Of a DNA stretch of 64,000 nucleotides, positions 55,992-64,000 are shown piece by piece. Both the position numbers and the translations under genes were made by a program. Positions within the stretch are counted from its first letter, which is position 1. Each line of letters starts with the position of its first letter. Origin of the DNA: Fulvimarina pelagi HTCC2506 (GTDB lineage Bacteria; Pseudomonadota; Alphaproteobacteria; Rhizobiales; Rhizobiaceae); contig NZ_DS022272.1 of the NCBI RefSeq assembly GCF_000153705.1, positions 2,616,798 through 2,680,797 on the forward strand, given 5' to 3'. The notes below the pieces were generated by a model that had not been told where the DNA came from, searched no databases, and worked only from the letters and a program-made list of their open reading frames with translations.

Positions 55992-56714
55992 ATGTCTCTT
56001 GGAAAGTGGCTTATCGGCGCTGCTTTGTGCGGTGTAGTTGCGCTCGGTTCGATCGTCGCCGCTCACGCCGACTCCCGTGTCTACAACTATGCGACCGGCA
56101 CTTGGGAATCGACCGACGATCCACGCGTGATGCGTCGTACGATGATGCAACAGCGCCGCCCCTCGGCCGCCTTCAATCGCGCCAATGTAAACATCGAAAC
56201 GCGGGAGCGGCCTGGCACGATCATCGTCGATACGCATCGGCGCTACCTTTATTTCGTGGAGAACGGCGGGCGGGCAACGCGCTATGGCGTCGGTGTCGGC
56301 AAGGAGGGCTTCGGCTGGTCCGGACAAATGAAAGTCGGCCGTAAGGCTGAATGGCCAGACTGGATACCGCCGAAGGAAATGGTCATTCGCGAGCGCCGCA
56401 AGGGCCACATCCTGCCGGCGCGTATGGCCGGCGGACCAAAGAACCCGCTAGGCGCCCGCGCACTCTATCTTTATCGCGGCGGCCGGGATTCACTCTTTCG
56501 CATCCACGGCACCAACCAGCCCTGGACGATCGGCCAGCGTCTCTCCTCGGGTTGCATCCGCATGATGAACGAGGACGTGGCGCATCTCTACAACCGCGTG
56601 CCGAACGGCACCAAGGTCGTGGTCATCGGCCCCGAGGGCCAGGGCGGACGCGGCGTCTATCGTGAGACGGGCGTTTCCGCACCAGGGCTCCTGACTAGCA
56701 TCTTCGGCAACTGA
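55992..56714 (+). CDS. L,D-transpeptidase (YkuD domain)
   Basis: The 240-residue paralogue has a signal peptide (1-27, ending AAHADS) and a YkuD domain with TIIVDTHRRYLYFVENGGRA and HGTNQPWTIGQRLSSGCIRM, keeping the catalytic Cys and His. Unlike its upstream neighbour it lacks the long Pro-rich linker. Both probably form 3-3 peptidoglycan cross-links or protein links. A strong hairpin follows its stop. Confidence 0.9.
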   Translation: MSLGKWLIGAALCGVVALGSIVAAHADSRVYNYATGTWESTDDPRVMRRTMMQQRRPSAAFNRANVNIETRERPGTIIVDTHRRYLYFVENGGRATRYGVGVGKEGFGWSGQMKVGRKAEWPDWIPPKEMVIRERRKGHILPARMAGGPKNPLGARALYLYRGGRDSLFRIHGTNQPWTIGQRLSSGCIRMMNEDVAHLYNRVPNGTKVVVIGPEGQGGRGVYRETGVSAPGLLTSIFGN

Positions 56715-56751
56715 CCAGCCTCGCCGGGCTCGGATGCTCTCTGTAAGTACA

Positions 56752-56783
56752 AAAGCCGAGGCGTTGTCCACGCCCCGGCCTTT
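56752..56783. terminator. Bidirectional terminator
   Basis: AAAGCCGAGGCGT (56752-56764) pairs with ACGCCCCGGCCTTT (56770-56783) with one bulge and one mismatch. The A-run and T-run on the two flanks suit termination in both directions. It lies between the L,D-transpeptidase gene and the end of the flagellar operon. Confidence 0.7.
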
Positions 56784-56813
56784 GTCGTGATTACTCCGGC
56801 ATCACTCGGATCC

Positions 56814-57278
56814 TCAGGTCGCGGAACGGACCGTGTCCTTGGGCACGTAGTCAAACTGCTCAATCAGCACTTCGTGCACCAGTTCGTCCCCATAGCGCGC
56901 GTTGACGGACGTCTTGATCGCCTCCATCAATCCAGGAAGGTCGTAGCGCGAGGGGTTTGCGAAGTCGAAATCCTCGCTGGCGTAAAGCCGGCGGAACGCC
57001 TCGTCGAGAACGAAGGGTTCGGGTGGGACTGCCAGCTTCGCGGCGATCTGTCCGTCGATCGTGTAGACGAAGCGGGCGATTATGTAGCCCTGTATGCGTT
57101 TGTCGGCAATCATCGGCACAGTGATCGCGTCGGTCGAGCGGTAGTCTAAACCCGCATAATAATCGGACTGCTTCTCACCCGCGGCCTCGCCCGACTTATC
57201 GGTAAAGGTGATCGCTGCGTAACTCGAGCCGAGAGCGACGACGGTTGCCCAGATACCGACGATGATGAGTTTGATCAC
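56814..57278 (-). CDS. Membrane-anchored protein at the end of the flagellar operon
   Basis: The 154-residue protein has one N-terminal transmembrane helix (2-23) and a soluble periplasmic domain. It overlaps the FlgN-like gene by 4 nt and is the last gene of the flhA-fliR operon. A single anchor and small periplasmic domain recall FliL-like flagellar accessory proteins, but I see no clear family signature, so the function remains unknown. Confidence 0.75.
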   Translation of the reverse strand: MIKLIIVGIWATVVALGSSYAAITFTDKSGEAAGEKQSDYYAGLDYRSTDAITVPMIADKRIQGYIIARFVYTIDGQIAAKLAVPPEPFVLDEAFRRLYASEDFDFANPSRYDLPGLMEAIKTSVNARYGDELVHEVLIEQFDYVPKDTVRSAT

Positions 57279-57628
57279 CGAACACGCCCTGCGAATTCGG
57301 GCCGGCTGGAATAAGTGCCGTCGGATTCGGCAGCCGCGATGGACTTAGCCATAATGGTCGAGATCTCGTGGCTCGCCTTCACATGCTGCGAGAGTACCGC
57401 CTGATTCTCAGCGAGCCGCCGGCGCAGGACCAGGAGGCGCTCGCGCGTCTCGCCGTCGAGTGTTTCAGGGCTTAGTCCGCGGGTCAGGCGGGTCAGTTCG
57501 AGGAGCGACTGGTTCTTTCGGCCAGCCGTTTCGACGAGGTCGATCCCGTTTGATTGCGCCAAGGCCTCGCTCTCGCGAGAGAGCACAGCTTCGAGGCGAT
57601 CGGCAGCGTTGTGAAGAGCGGTCTGCAT
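57275..57628 (-). CDS. FlgN-like flagellar protein
   Basis: The 117-residue, mostly helical protein (RLEAVLSRESEALAQSNGIDL near the start, then EATAGRKNQSLLEL-like and RRLAENQAVLSQHVKASHE segments) has the length and layout of FlgN-type chaperones for hook-associated proteins. Similarity is weak, so the family call rests partly on its place between the rod-binding gene and the membrane-anchored gene. Confidence 0.6.
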   Translation of the reverse strand: MQTALHNAADRLEAVLSRESEALAQSNGIDLVETAGRKNQSLLELTRLTRGLSPETLDGETRERLLVLRRRLAENQAVLSQHVKASHEISTIMAKSIAAAESDGTYSSRPEFAGRVR

Positions 57629-57649
57629 ATCCGGTTGTCCCTGTGGCTT

Positions 57650-58045
57650 CTAAAGCTTCTTGGTCGAGGCGAGAAGCGAGTCGAAACGCATGCGGGCGCT
57701 CTGGCCCGACTGCGTCTTCATCGCGCTGTGCGCCTCGGTGGTCAGGCCTCGATCCCGTGCGACCATCTCGGCGATCCCGATACCGCCGGCCCGCGTGATC
57801 TGTTCGCCGATCTGCTCGGCCATCATCGAGCGCCAGATATTCCCCGCGGTTCCCGAACCGAAGAAGTTCGAGGCTTCGGACGGAAGCATCGATTCGACAA
57901 AACTACGCAGGGCGAATGATTCGAACTCCTGCAGCGGCGAGAGCTTGTCGACCTCGTGCGCGGCGCGCGGCGTCGGGCGGGCGACCACTGCTTCGGTATC
58001 GGCCACTTGTGTGGGCTTTAAACCTTCGATCGGCATTGAGCTCAT
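57650..58045 (-). CDS. Flagellar rod-binding protein (FlgJ N-terminal domain)
   Basis: The 131-residue protein corresponds to the rod-binding half of FlgJ: LQEFESFALRSFVESMLPSEASNFFGSGTAGNIWRSMMAEQIGEQI, read near residues 38-83. It has no muramidase domain, as is normal in alphaproteobacteria. It helps assemble the flagellar rod in the periplasm. It is part of the flhA operon. Confidence 0.85.
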   Translation of the reverse strand: MSSMPIEGLKPTQVADTEAVVARPTPRAAHEVDKLSPLQEFESFALRSFVESMLPSEASNFFGSGTAGNIWRSMMAEQIGEQITRAGGIGIAEMVARDRGLTTEAHSAMKTQSGQSARMRFDSLLASTKKL

Positions 58046-58105
58046 AGCGGGCGGCGGCTTTTGGTTCTGGTAAAACGTCTCGGCAACGACGTTAAGAGCG
58101 CGGCC

Positions 58106-58513
58106 TTATCCGAGACTGTGCGACAGGCGCGCTAGAAAGCTCTCGATATGGCCCTCGAGCGCTTCGGCGCCCTCCTCGGAGGCGGCCTCCTGCCCAGCTT
58201 GCTTGTATCGGCGCTCGACTCCCTTCTCCCGGCGACGCGCTTCGGAGAGACGGCCCTCTCCTTCCCGAAGATCCGCCTCGTTTTCGCGGCGGGTCACGTC
58301 GTTGCGGCGAAGGCTCCTGACCTTTGCGTCGATGAAGAGGCCGTGGAGATCGGAAGTCGGATCAAGGCTTTCCAGGATCGCCCGATCTGCCTGATCGATC
58401 TCGGCGCGCTTTTGCCTCAGATGCGAGACCGACCATTCCTCGATCTGGCGCTTCTGTGCCTGCACCTTGAGCACGCGTTCGAGCCGCCTCTGTTTTCTGC
58501 GCGCGTCGCTCAT
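58106..58513 (-). CDS. FliJ-like coiled-coil flagellar protein
   Basis: The 135-residue protein is almost entirely charged helix (QRRLERVLKVQAQKRQIEEW, RRENEADLREGEGRLSEARRREKG), as in FliJ-type export chaperones. ATG 58513 overlaps the fliR stop by 4 nt. The context is flagellar. Identification as FliJ-like is by shape and position, not by a firm motif. Confidence 0.6.
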   Translation of the reverse strand: MSDARRKQRRLERVLKVQAQKRQIEEWSVSHLRQKRAEIDQADRAILESLDPTSDLHGLFIDAKVRSLRRNDVTRRENEADLREGEGRLSEARRREKGVERRYKQAGQEAASEEGAEALEGHIESFLARLSHSLG

Positions 58514-59262
58514 CCGGTCAGTACCCAGCCTTCGAAGGCGTTCATGAAGATGATGAGGAAGTCGCCAATCACATAGCCGAAAAGGATGAGGCCACCAGCG
58601 AGGACGAAGGGCAACGACACGAAATAGACTGGAATCTGCGGCGTCAGCTTGTTGGCGAGCCCGATCGCGAAATTGACGATGATGGCATAGAGGACGAACG
58701 GACTCGCGATCCTGAGGCAAAGGACGAAGGTGAGCTTGAGATTGTCGGTGAGATTGACGAGGCTCGCCTGTATGCCAAAACCCTCGGCTGCCGGAAGCGC
58801 GGTATAGGACGCGACCAGGGCGCGGGCGATCTCGGCATGAAGGTTCGTAATGAAGATCAGGACGGTCGCCGTCATGGTGATGAGCGTGCCGATCGCCGGA
58901 TCGGGTGAATCCTCATAGACCGGCCCGAGCTGCTGACCCATGCCGATCGCGTTGGCGATGACGTAGCCAACGAATGACAGCGCGATGAGGAAGCAGCGGC
59001 CGAGAAGACCGATGAAGAAGCCCGTCATCATTTCCGAGAACACCAGTTCCAGCCGACGAGCATCGCTCGCGCCAACAACGAGGGGCTCAATCAGCGGCAG
59101 GAGGAGCGGCGACAGCGCTAGAGAGATTGCGAAAGCCAAAAAGAGGCGGACCTGCGCTGGAATGCGGTTCGACGAATAGCCGGGCAGCAGCATCAGACAG
59201 GTGCCGATGCGGCAGAACACGAGAAAATGTGCGAAGACGAAGGCGGACGCAGCCTCGCTCAC
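58510..59262 (-). CDS. fliR: Flagellar export protein FliR
   Basis: FliR is part of the export gate in the inner membrane. The 250-residue protein has about six to seven hydrophobic helices and family segments ([19 protein letters not shown] at the start; [20 protein letters not shown] near 69-88; [21 protein letters not shown] near the end). It overlaps flhA by 4 nt (ATGA). Confidence 0.93.
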   Translation of the reverse strand: MSEAASAFVFAHFLVFCRIGTCLMLLPGYSSNRIPAQVRLFLAFAISLALSPLLLPLIEPLVVGASDARRLELVFSEMMTGFFIGLLGRCFLIALSFVGYVIANAIGMGQQLGPVYEDSPDPAIGTLITMTATVLIFITNLHAEIARALVASYTALPAAEGFGIQASLVNLTDNLKLTFVLCLRIASPFVLYAIIVNFAIGLANKLTPQIPVYFVSLPFVLAGGLILFGYVIGDFLIIFMNAFEGWVLTG

Positions 59263-61376
59263 GAAATCGATCCGATGGATTTCAGATCGACGCCGCGAGC
59301 GATCTCGACGTGGGAGAGTACCGGCAGATTGACGAAGATCCGCTCGATCATCATGCGCACGTAAGGGCGCGCATCAGGCGCGGCGACGAGGGCGAAGACC
59401 GCGCCCTGGTCCATCTTTTCGCGAATGACCTTGGTCGCTTCCTGCGCGAACTGTTCGACGACGCGCGGATCGATGTCGAACTCAACGACGTCGCCCTTGG
59501 CATCGCGCTTGAGCGCCTGATGAAATGCGAGGTCCCACTGGTTGCCGAGGCGCAGGACGGAAAGCGAGCCTTCGTGCAGAAGATCGCCGCAAATCTGCTG
59601 TGACATACGCATGCGCACATGTTCGACGATCTGCTCGGAGCGCCGGACGTGCGGAGCGATCTCAGCAATGGCCTCCAGAATGAGATTGAGGTTCCGCACT
59701 GAAACACGCTCGGCTAGGAGCAGCTTCAGGACCGCCTGAAGCCCGGAATAGGACATGTGGGTCGGGATGATCTCGTCGATCAGCCGCTTGTATTCCGGCT
59801 CGAGCCTGTCGAGCAGGGCCCGCATATCTTTGTAGGAGAGAAGCTGGGCGAGGTTGTTGCGCAGAATCTCGGAGAGATGCGTCAGGACGATGGTCAGCGT
59901 ATCGATCGGCTCGTGACCCTGGCGCTTAACCTCGGACGCAAAGCTTTCCGAAATCCAGGCGGCCTTCATGCCGAAGGCCGGTTCCTTCGTCATGTCGTGC
60001 GGGACTTCCGGCGGCGGCAGCTCGCCGAGGACGACGAGCAGTTCGCCGAGCCGCATTTCCTGGCTGGCGACGGTGGTGCCGTGAATCTTGATCTCGTAAT
60101 GCTTCGATCCGATCGCAAGGTCGTCGGACAGCTTGATCTCCGGCACGACGAAGCCATAGCGCGAGGCAAAGCGGCGGCGCATCTTCTGGACGCGGTGGGC
60201 GAGTTCGTCGCGCTGAAGGAGGAGGTGGGCAGACATCTGCTTGCCGAGGACAAGCTCGATCTCGACGATCTTGAGGCTCTCCTTGACCGAGTTCTTCTCG
60301 CTCGCGGCGGCAGCTTTCTCTTCCGCATCCTTTTGTACGGCGTCCTGTAACTCGGCCTCAGCGCGACGCTTGGGAATGAGATAGGCGACAGCGGCGAGCA
60401 TGCCGCCGAGTGCTGTGAAGGGAAGAAACGGCAGGCCAGGCGTTACGGCAAGCAGCACCATGAGGCCAGCTGCGACGGAGAGCGCGCGTGGGTATTTGCC
60501 GAGCTGGCCGACAACCGCCATCTGGGCCGCTCCGCGCGTACCCCCTTTCGAGACGAGAAGGCCGGCAGCGAGCGAGATCACGAGGGCCGGAATCTGCGAG
60601 ACCAGACCGTCACCGACGGAAAGCTTGGTGAAGACGTCCGCAGCCGAAGCGGGGTCCATGTCGTGGCGCATGATCCCGATGATGATGCCGCCGAAGATGT
60701 TGACGGCGGTGATGATGAGACCGGCGATCGCATCGCCGCGCACGAATTTCGACGCGCCGTCCATGGCACCGAAGAAGGAAGACTCTTCTTCGAGTTCCTT
60801 CCGGCGGGCTTGGGCTTCCTTTTCGTTGATGAGCCCGGCGGAGAGATCCGCGTCGATCGCCATCTGCTTGCCGGGGATCGCGTCGAGGGTGAAGCGCGCG
60901 CCGACCTCCGCGATACGGGTCGCACCTTTAGTGATCACCATGAAGTTGACGACGATGAGGATCACGAAGACGACGATGCCGATAAAGAAGTCGCCGCCCA
61001 TGACGAAATTCGAAAAACCGCCGATGACGTAGCCGGCGGCGTTAACCCCCTCGTGGCCTTCCGAGAGGATGACGCGTGTCGTCGCGATGTTGAGCGATAG
61101 GCGCAACATGGTCGCGAGAAGCAGGACGGTTGGGAAGGCGGAAAATTCCAGCGGCTTCTCGATCCACAACGCCACCATGAGGATGAGCACGGCAAGTGCG
61201 ATCGACAGGGCGAGGCCCATGTCGATGATGACCGGCGGGATCGGCACGAAGAGAACGGTGAGGACGAAGACCACCGCGACGGCAAAGACGATTTCCCGGC
61301 CGCCCTTCGTGGAGGCGGCGCTTCCGGTCGTACCGGTCGCGCCCAAAGGCGCGCTTTTCATCGTATCGATCGCCAT
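59259..61376 (-). CDS. flhA: Flagellar export gate protein FlhA
   Basis: FlhA is the large export-gate protein. The 705-residue protein has an N-terminal membrane half with about eight helices and the FHIPEP-region signature ([27 protein letters not shown], split near 88-114; [18 protein letters not shown] near 176-193). A cytoplasmic C-terminal domain follows. It heads the operon flhA-fliR-FliJ-like-rod-binding-FlgN-like-membrane protein, with a CtrA box 86 bp upstream. Confidence 0.96.
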   Translation of the reverse strand: MAIDTMKSAPLGATGTTGSAASTKGGREIVFAVAVVFVLTVLFVPIPPVIIDMGLALSIALAVLILMVALWIEKPLEFSAFPTVLLLATMLRLSLNIATTRVILSEGHEGVNAAGYVIGGFSNFVMGGDFFIGIVVFVILIVVNFMVITKGATRIAEVGARFTLDAIPGKQMAIDADLSAGLINEKEAQARRKELEEESSFFGAMDGASKFVRGDAIAGLIITAVNIFGGIIIGIMRHDMDPASAADVFTKLSVGDGLVSQIPALVISLAAGLLVSKGGTRGAAQMAVVGQLGKYPRALSVAAGLMVLLAVTPGLPFLPFTALGGMLAAVAYLIPKRRAEAELQDAVQKDAEEKAAAASEKNSVKESLKIVEIELVLGKQMSAHLLLQRDELAHRVQKMRRRFASRYGFVVPEIKLSDDLAIGSKHYEIKIHGTTVASQEMRLGELLVVLGELPPPEVPHDMTKEPAFGMKAAWISESFASEVKRQGHEPIDTLTIVLTHLSEILRNNLAQLLSYKDMRALLDRLEPEYKRLIDEIIPTHMSYSGLQAVLKLLLAERVSVRNLNLILEAIAEIAPHVRRSEQIVEHVRMRMSQQICGDLLHEGSLSVLRLGNQWDLAFHQALKRDAKGDVVEFDIDPRVVEQFAQEATKVIREKMDQGAVFALVAAPDARPYVRMMIERIFVNLPVLSHVEIARGVDLKSIGSIS

Positions 61377-61461
61377 GGGTCTTGCTTTCGCTTCCGGGTC
61401 CGGCAGTCGGTTGTCTTAGTCCGAAGCTGGGCGCGCACGATCTTGCCGGCACTCGAACCCG

Positions 61462-61476
61462 TTAAGGACTGGTTAA
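61462..61476. promoter_or_regulatory. CtrA box upstream of flhA
   Basis: TTAA (61462-61465), exactly 7 bp, then TTAA (61473-61476) matches the full CtrA consensus TTAA-N7-TTAA. On the minus strand it reads TTAACC followed by AGTCCTTAAC. It is centred about 93 bp upstream of the flhA start. CtrA commonly controls early flagellar operons in alphaproteobacteria. Confidence 0.65.
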
Positions 61477-61746
61477 AGCTTATCGTGCCTCAAGCTTGCG
61501 CCGGGGTGAGCCAAGCTGCGGGCCGAGAGATACGAGACCCTGGAGAGCCCAAATTCGAGGGGGCCGAACGGCGGGAGTTCAATCGAACCGGGAAACTTGC
61601 CAACCACGAGCGGGAAATTTTCCTTATCCCTTGGTCGCGTGTGAATAACCCTTCAAAGCCCGAACGAGTCTTGCTATATGCACCGTGGTTGGGCGCTGAT
61701 GGTGCGCATCGGTCAGCCCGCAACGAACATATTTGGGAGACATAGC

Positions 61747-61824
61747 ATGGCCTGGAATAAGCCGGTTATTACCGAAGTTTGCGTCGCAATGGAAATCAAC
61801 GGCTACATGCCGATCGAATTCTAA
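61747..61824 (+). CDS. pqqA: PQQ precursor peptide PqqA
   Basis: PqqA is the ribosomal peptide whose Glu and Tyr become pyrroloquinoline quinone. The 25 codons encode MAWNKPVITEVCVAMEINGY followed by MPIEF. Glu16 and Tyr20 have the required E-x3-Y spacing. GGGAG lies about 8 nt upstream of ATG 61747. It is the first gene of pqqABCD. Confidence 0.95.
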   Translation: MAWNKPVITEVCVAMEINGYMPIEF

Positions 61825-61834
61825 GTTGCAGACA

Positions 61835-62788
61835 ATGTCTGACAGCCGCGGGCGGGGGGAACCCCGCCTGCGGCTTTTGGTTTTAGGGGCCGCTGCGGGC
61901 GGCGGGTACCCTCAATGGAACTGCCTCTGCGAGACCTGTCGCCTCTTCTGGGAGAGAGACGAGAGAGTTCGCGCCAGTTCCCAGTCATCCGTCGCAGTAA
62001 CCGCGGACGGCGAACATTGGCTTCTCCTCAACGCCTCCCCTGATCTTCGTCAACAGATCATGCATGTCGACGCAATGCGACCGAGTCAAACGACAATGGC
62101 TCGCGAAGGGGCCAAGCGTTCCTCTCCTATCGCGTCCGTTCTCATCACCAATGGCGACGTCGACCATACTGCAGGGCTGCTGACACTTCGCGAAAAACAG
62201 AATTTCGAGCTGCATGCGACGGGCGGAGTGCACGATATAATCGCCGCTAATCCCGTGTTCCATGTTCTTGATCCGAACCATGTGACAAAGCGAAAAGTCG
62301 GAGTCGGCGAGCCATTCAAACCGGTTCCCGGATTGACTGCCGAGCTCTTCTCGGTTCCCGGCAAGGTGCCCCTCTACCTCGAAACGGAAACGGTCGACGT
62401 CGGTGAAGAAAGCGAAATGACCGTTGGCGTCAAACTGACCGCGCATGGCAAGACGCTGTTCTACATTCCGGGCTGTGCCCACATACCCGACAGTCTAAAG
62501 GCTCGTATCGCGGAAGCGGACGCCCTTCTGTTCGACGGCACGATCTTCGTCGACGAAGAAATGAAGAATGCCGGTGTCGGCGAAAAGACCGGTCGGCGCA
62601 TGGGGCATATGCCGATCTCCGGCGAAGGCGGTAGCTTGAACGCGTTCGACGGTGCAAAGATCAAGCAGCGGGTCTATATTCACATCAATAACACCAATCC
62701 GATCTGGATCGACGGTTCGGAGGAGAAAAAGACAGTCGAAGCGGCCGGTTGGCAGGTCGCCTATGATGGGATGGACCTCAGCTTATGA
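61835..62788 (+). CDS. pqqB: PQQ biosynthesis protein PqqB
   Basis: PqqB is a metallo-beta-lactamase-fold protein acting on PQQ intermediates. The 317-residue protein has the opening VLGAAAGGGYPQWNC, the CETC zinc-type cysteine pair, the metal loop NGDVDHTAGLL and the C-terminal HINNTNPI. MSDSRGRGE at 61835, 10 bp after pqqA, is the natural start. It overlaps pqqC by 4 nt. Confidence 0.95.
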   Translation: MSDSRGRGEPRLRLLVLGAAAGGGYPQWNCLCETCRLFWERDERVRASSQSSVAVTADGEHWLLLNASPDLRQQIMHVDAMRPSQTTMAREGAKRSSPIASVLITNGDVDHTAGLLTLREKQNFELHATGGVHDIIAANPVFHVLDPNHVTKRKVGVGEPFKPVPGLTAELFSVPGKVPLYLETETVDVGEESEMTVGVKLTAHGKTLFYIPGCAHIPDSLKARIAEADALLFDGTIFVDEEMKNAGVGEKTGRRMGHMPISGEGGSLNAFDGAKIKQRVYIHINNTNPIWIDGSEEKKTVEAAGWQVAYDGMDLSL

Positions 62789-63549
62789 TGGACATGATGT
62801 CTAGGTCGGATCTCGAAGCTGCGCTTCGCGAAATCGGCAAGACCCGTTACCACTCCAATCATCCCTTTCAGATGATGCTGCAGGAGGGCCGCTTGTCGCG
62901 CGATCAGGTACAGGCCTGGGCGCTCAATCGGTATTACTATCAGTCGATGATACCGGTGAAGGACAGCTTTATCCTCGCCCGTCTCGGCACCGTGGAGATG
63001 CGCCAGGAATGGCGCGAGCGCATCATCGATCACGACGGGTCTCCAGAAGAGCGCGGCGGCATCGTGAAATGGGTCGCGCTGACCGACGGCGTTGGCCTTG
63101 ACCGTGACTACGTGATGTCAGGGGAAGGCATTCTGCCAGGTACGCGCTTTGCGGTAGATGCCTATGTGCATTTCGTGCGCGAGCGCAGTTTGCTCGAAGC
63201 GATCGCCTCGTCGCTGACCGAACTCTTCTCGCCGAACGTGATCGGCATCCGAACCAAGGGAATGTTGGAGCATTACGACTTCATCTCGCGCGAGACGCTC
63301 GCCTATTTCGACAAACGCCCGGTACAGGCGAAGCGCGACTCGGACTTTGCGCTGAACTACTGCCTCGAAAACGCGACGACGCCGAAGGAGCAACTGGCGG
63401 TGATCGACGCGCTGAAATTCAAGTGTCAGGTGCTCTGGGCCCAACTCGACGCGCTGATGCATGCCTATGTCGAGCCGGGGAACTTGCCGTTCGACGCCTG
63501 GAAGCCCGGCACGATGCTCGCTTCACAGCCAAGTCAGGCTGCGGAATGA
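62785..63549 (+). CDS. pqqC: Pyrroloquinoline-quinone synthase PqqC
   Basis: PqqC performs the final ring closure and oxidation to PQQ. The 254-residue helical protein has the conserved YHSNHPFQMMLQEGRLSRDQ (near 19-38), WALNRYYYQSMIPVKD and YDFISRETLAYF regions. It is separate from pqqD here, whereas some Methylobacterium strains have a fused pqqCD. The stop overlaps the pqqD start as ATGA. Confidence 0.96.
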   Translation: MMDMMSRSDLEAALREIGKTRYHSNHPFQMMLQEGRLSRDQVQAWALNRYYYQSMIPVKDSFILARLGTVEMRQEWRERIIDHDGSPEERGGIVKWVALTDGVGLDRDYVMSGEGILPGTRFAVDAYVHFVRERSLLEAIASSLTELFSPNVIGIRTKGMLEHYDFISRETLAYFDKRPVQAKRDSDFALNYCLENATTPKEQLAVIDALKFKCQVLWAQLDALMHAYVEPGNLPFDAWKPGTMLASQPSQAAE

Positions 63550-63824
63550 GCGATCTTGGCGACGATACGGTTCCGAAGCTGCCGCACGGCGTGAAGTTTC
63601 GCGAGGACAAGGCCCGGGGCGGCTACATTCTCGTCGGGCCAGAGCGCATCTACAATATCGACGGTGTTTCGGTAGAGATCCTGAAACGGGTCGACGGGGC
63701 GGCGAGCATTCAAAGGATCGTGGCCGATCTCGCCACGGTGTTCACCGCCGAAGAGGCGGTGATCCGGCCGGACGTGGAAGCGTTCCTGATCGATTTGCGC
63801 GACAAGCAGATGGTTGTGTTGTAG
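63546..63824 (+). CDS. pqqD: PQQ peptide chaperone PqqD
   Basis: PqqD binds PqqA and presents it to the radical-SAM enzyme PqqE. The 92-residue protein has the family core KFREDKARGGYILVGPERIY, SVEILKRVDGAASIQRIVADL and a helical end. ATG 63546 overlaps the pqqC stop. pqqE would be expected next. Confidence 0.93.
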   Translation: MSDLGDDTVPKLPHGVKFREDKARGGYILVGPERIYNIDGVSVEILKRVDGAASIQRIVADLATVFTAEEAVIRPDVEAFLIDLRDKQMVVL

Positions 63825-63956
63825 TCCCGGCCCCGCAATTCGTGGGCGCCTTCTCGAGGATTCAGAGCGGACCGGCGGCTGACGCGGCTTATGGAGCGGA
63901 TTACGAAGCTCTGGAGAGGACGAGAATTCTCTGGATGCTCGGGACGGAGCCCGAGC

Positions 63957-64000
63957 ATGACGATCCGCGTGGAACTTGCCCGACAAGGCCAAAGCCAACG
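63957..64000 (+). CDS. Possible start of the next gene, cut by the window end
   Basis: ATG at 63957 opens a frame that stays open to the window end (MTIRVELARQGQSQR). GGAG lies about 9 nt upstream. Position after pqqD would fit pqqE, but the visible 14 codons contain no radical-SAM motif, and the 132-bp gap is longer than elsewhere in the operon. Confidence 0.3.
   Translation, partial: MTIRVELARQGQSQ

Overview
The window is high-GC, gene-dense DNA from an alphaproteobacterium, most likely order Hyphomicrobiales (Rhizobiales). Support comes from smpB next to dapA, chpT divergent from eipA, two DUF465 genes followed by purE-purK-rpmJ, TorF-type porin, CtrA-like boxes and a rhizobial-style flhA-fliR-rod-binding operon. 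The organism looks methylotrophic: it carries a nearly continuous tetrahydromethanopterin/methylofuran C1 island and a pqqABCD operon, as expected where a PQQ-dependent methanol dehydrogenase makes formaldehyde. I cannot name a genus. I see no tRNA, rRNA, CRISPR array, transposase or integrase.

Layout. 0.2-10.2 kb: housekeeping and envelope genes (TorF porin, glycine-zipper lipoprotein, single-domain response regulator, rho, YbaK deacylase, a tiny secreted protein, HNH protein, DUF1206 membrane protein, mnmE, UMF1-type transporter, smpB) followed by dapA. 11.7-23.0 kb: a catabolic island with a GntR/FCD regulator, a polar amino-acid-type ABC importer, a class-V PLP enzyme, a D-hydantoinase-type amidohydrolase, a spermidine-type ABC importer and a hydantoin/Asp-Glu racemase. 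No N-carbamoylase is visible, so the real substrate is open.

23.2-37.2 kb: C1 island. On the minus strand are a pterin carbinolamine dehydratase homologue and fhcB-fhcA-fhcD-fhcC. On the plus strand are RFAP synthase, mtdB, an ATP-grasp protein, mch, a RimK-like ligase, a CitG-like protein and fae, then a HisA-like gene (minus) and a hydantoinase/oxoprolinase-like gene (plus). Fae condenses formaldehyde with the pterin, MtdB and Mch oxidise it to formyl level, and the Fhc complex releases formate; the remaining genes probably build the pterin and methylofuran cofactors.

37.2-39.8 kb: three Tad-type pseudopilin/von Willebrand genes without the secretion machinery. 40.2-57 kb: 3-hydroxyisobutyrate dehydrogenase-like gene, a degenerate receiver next to chpT, eipA, fadD, TauE-like transporter, DUF465 pair, purEK, rpmJ, TPR protein, NDH-2-like oxidoreductase, YjbQ, an esterase and two L,D-transpeptidases. 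56.8-61.4 kb: flagellar operon (minus) headed by flhA, with a perfect TTAA-N7-TTAA CtrA box upstream. 61.7-64.0 kb: pqqABCD and the possible first codons of the next gene.

The best leads are the hydantoin-type island with its TGCATGCA operator cluster, the phospho-acceptor-less receiver beside chpT, the doubly initiated fae leader with a perfect 11-bp hairpin, the pterin dehydratase in the C1 island and the CtrA box before flhA.
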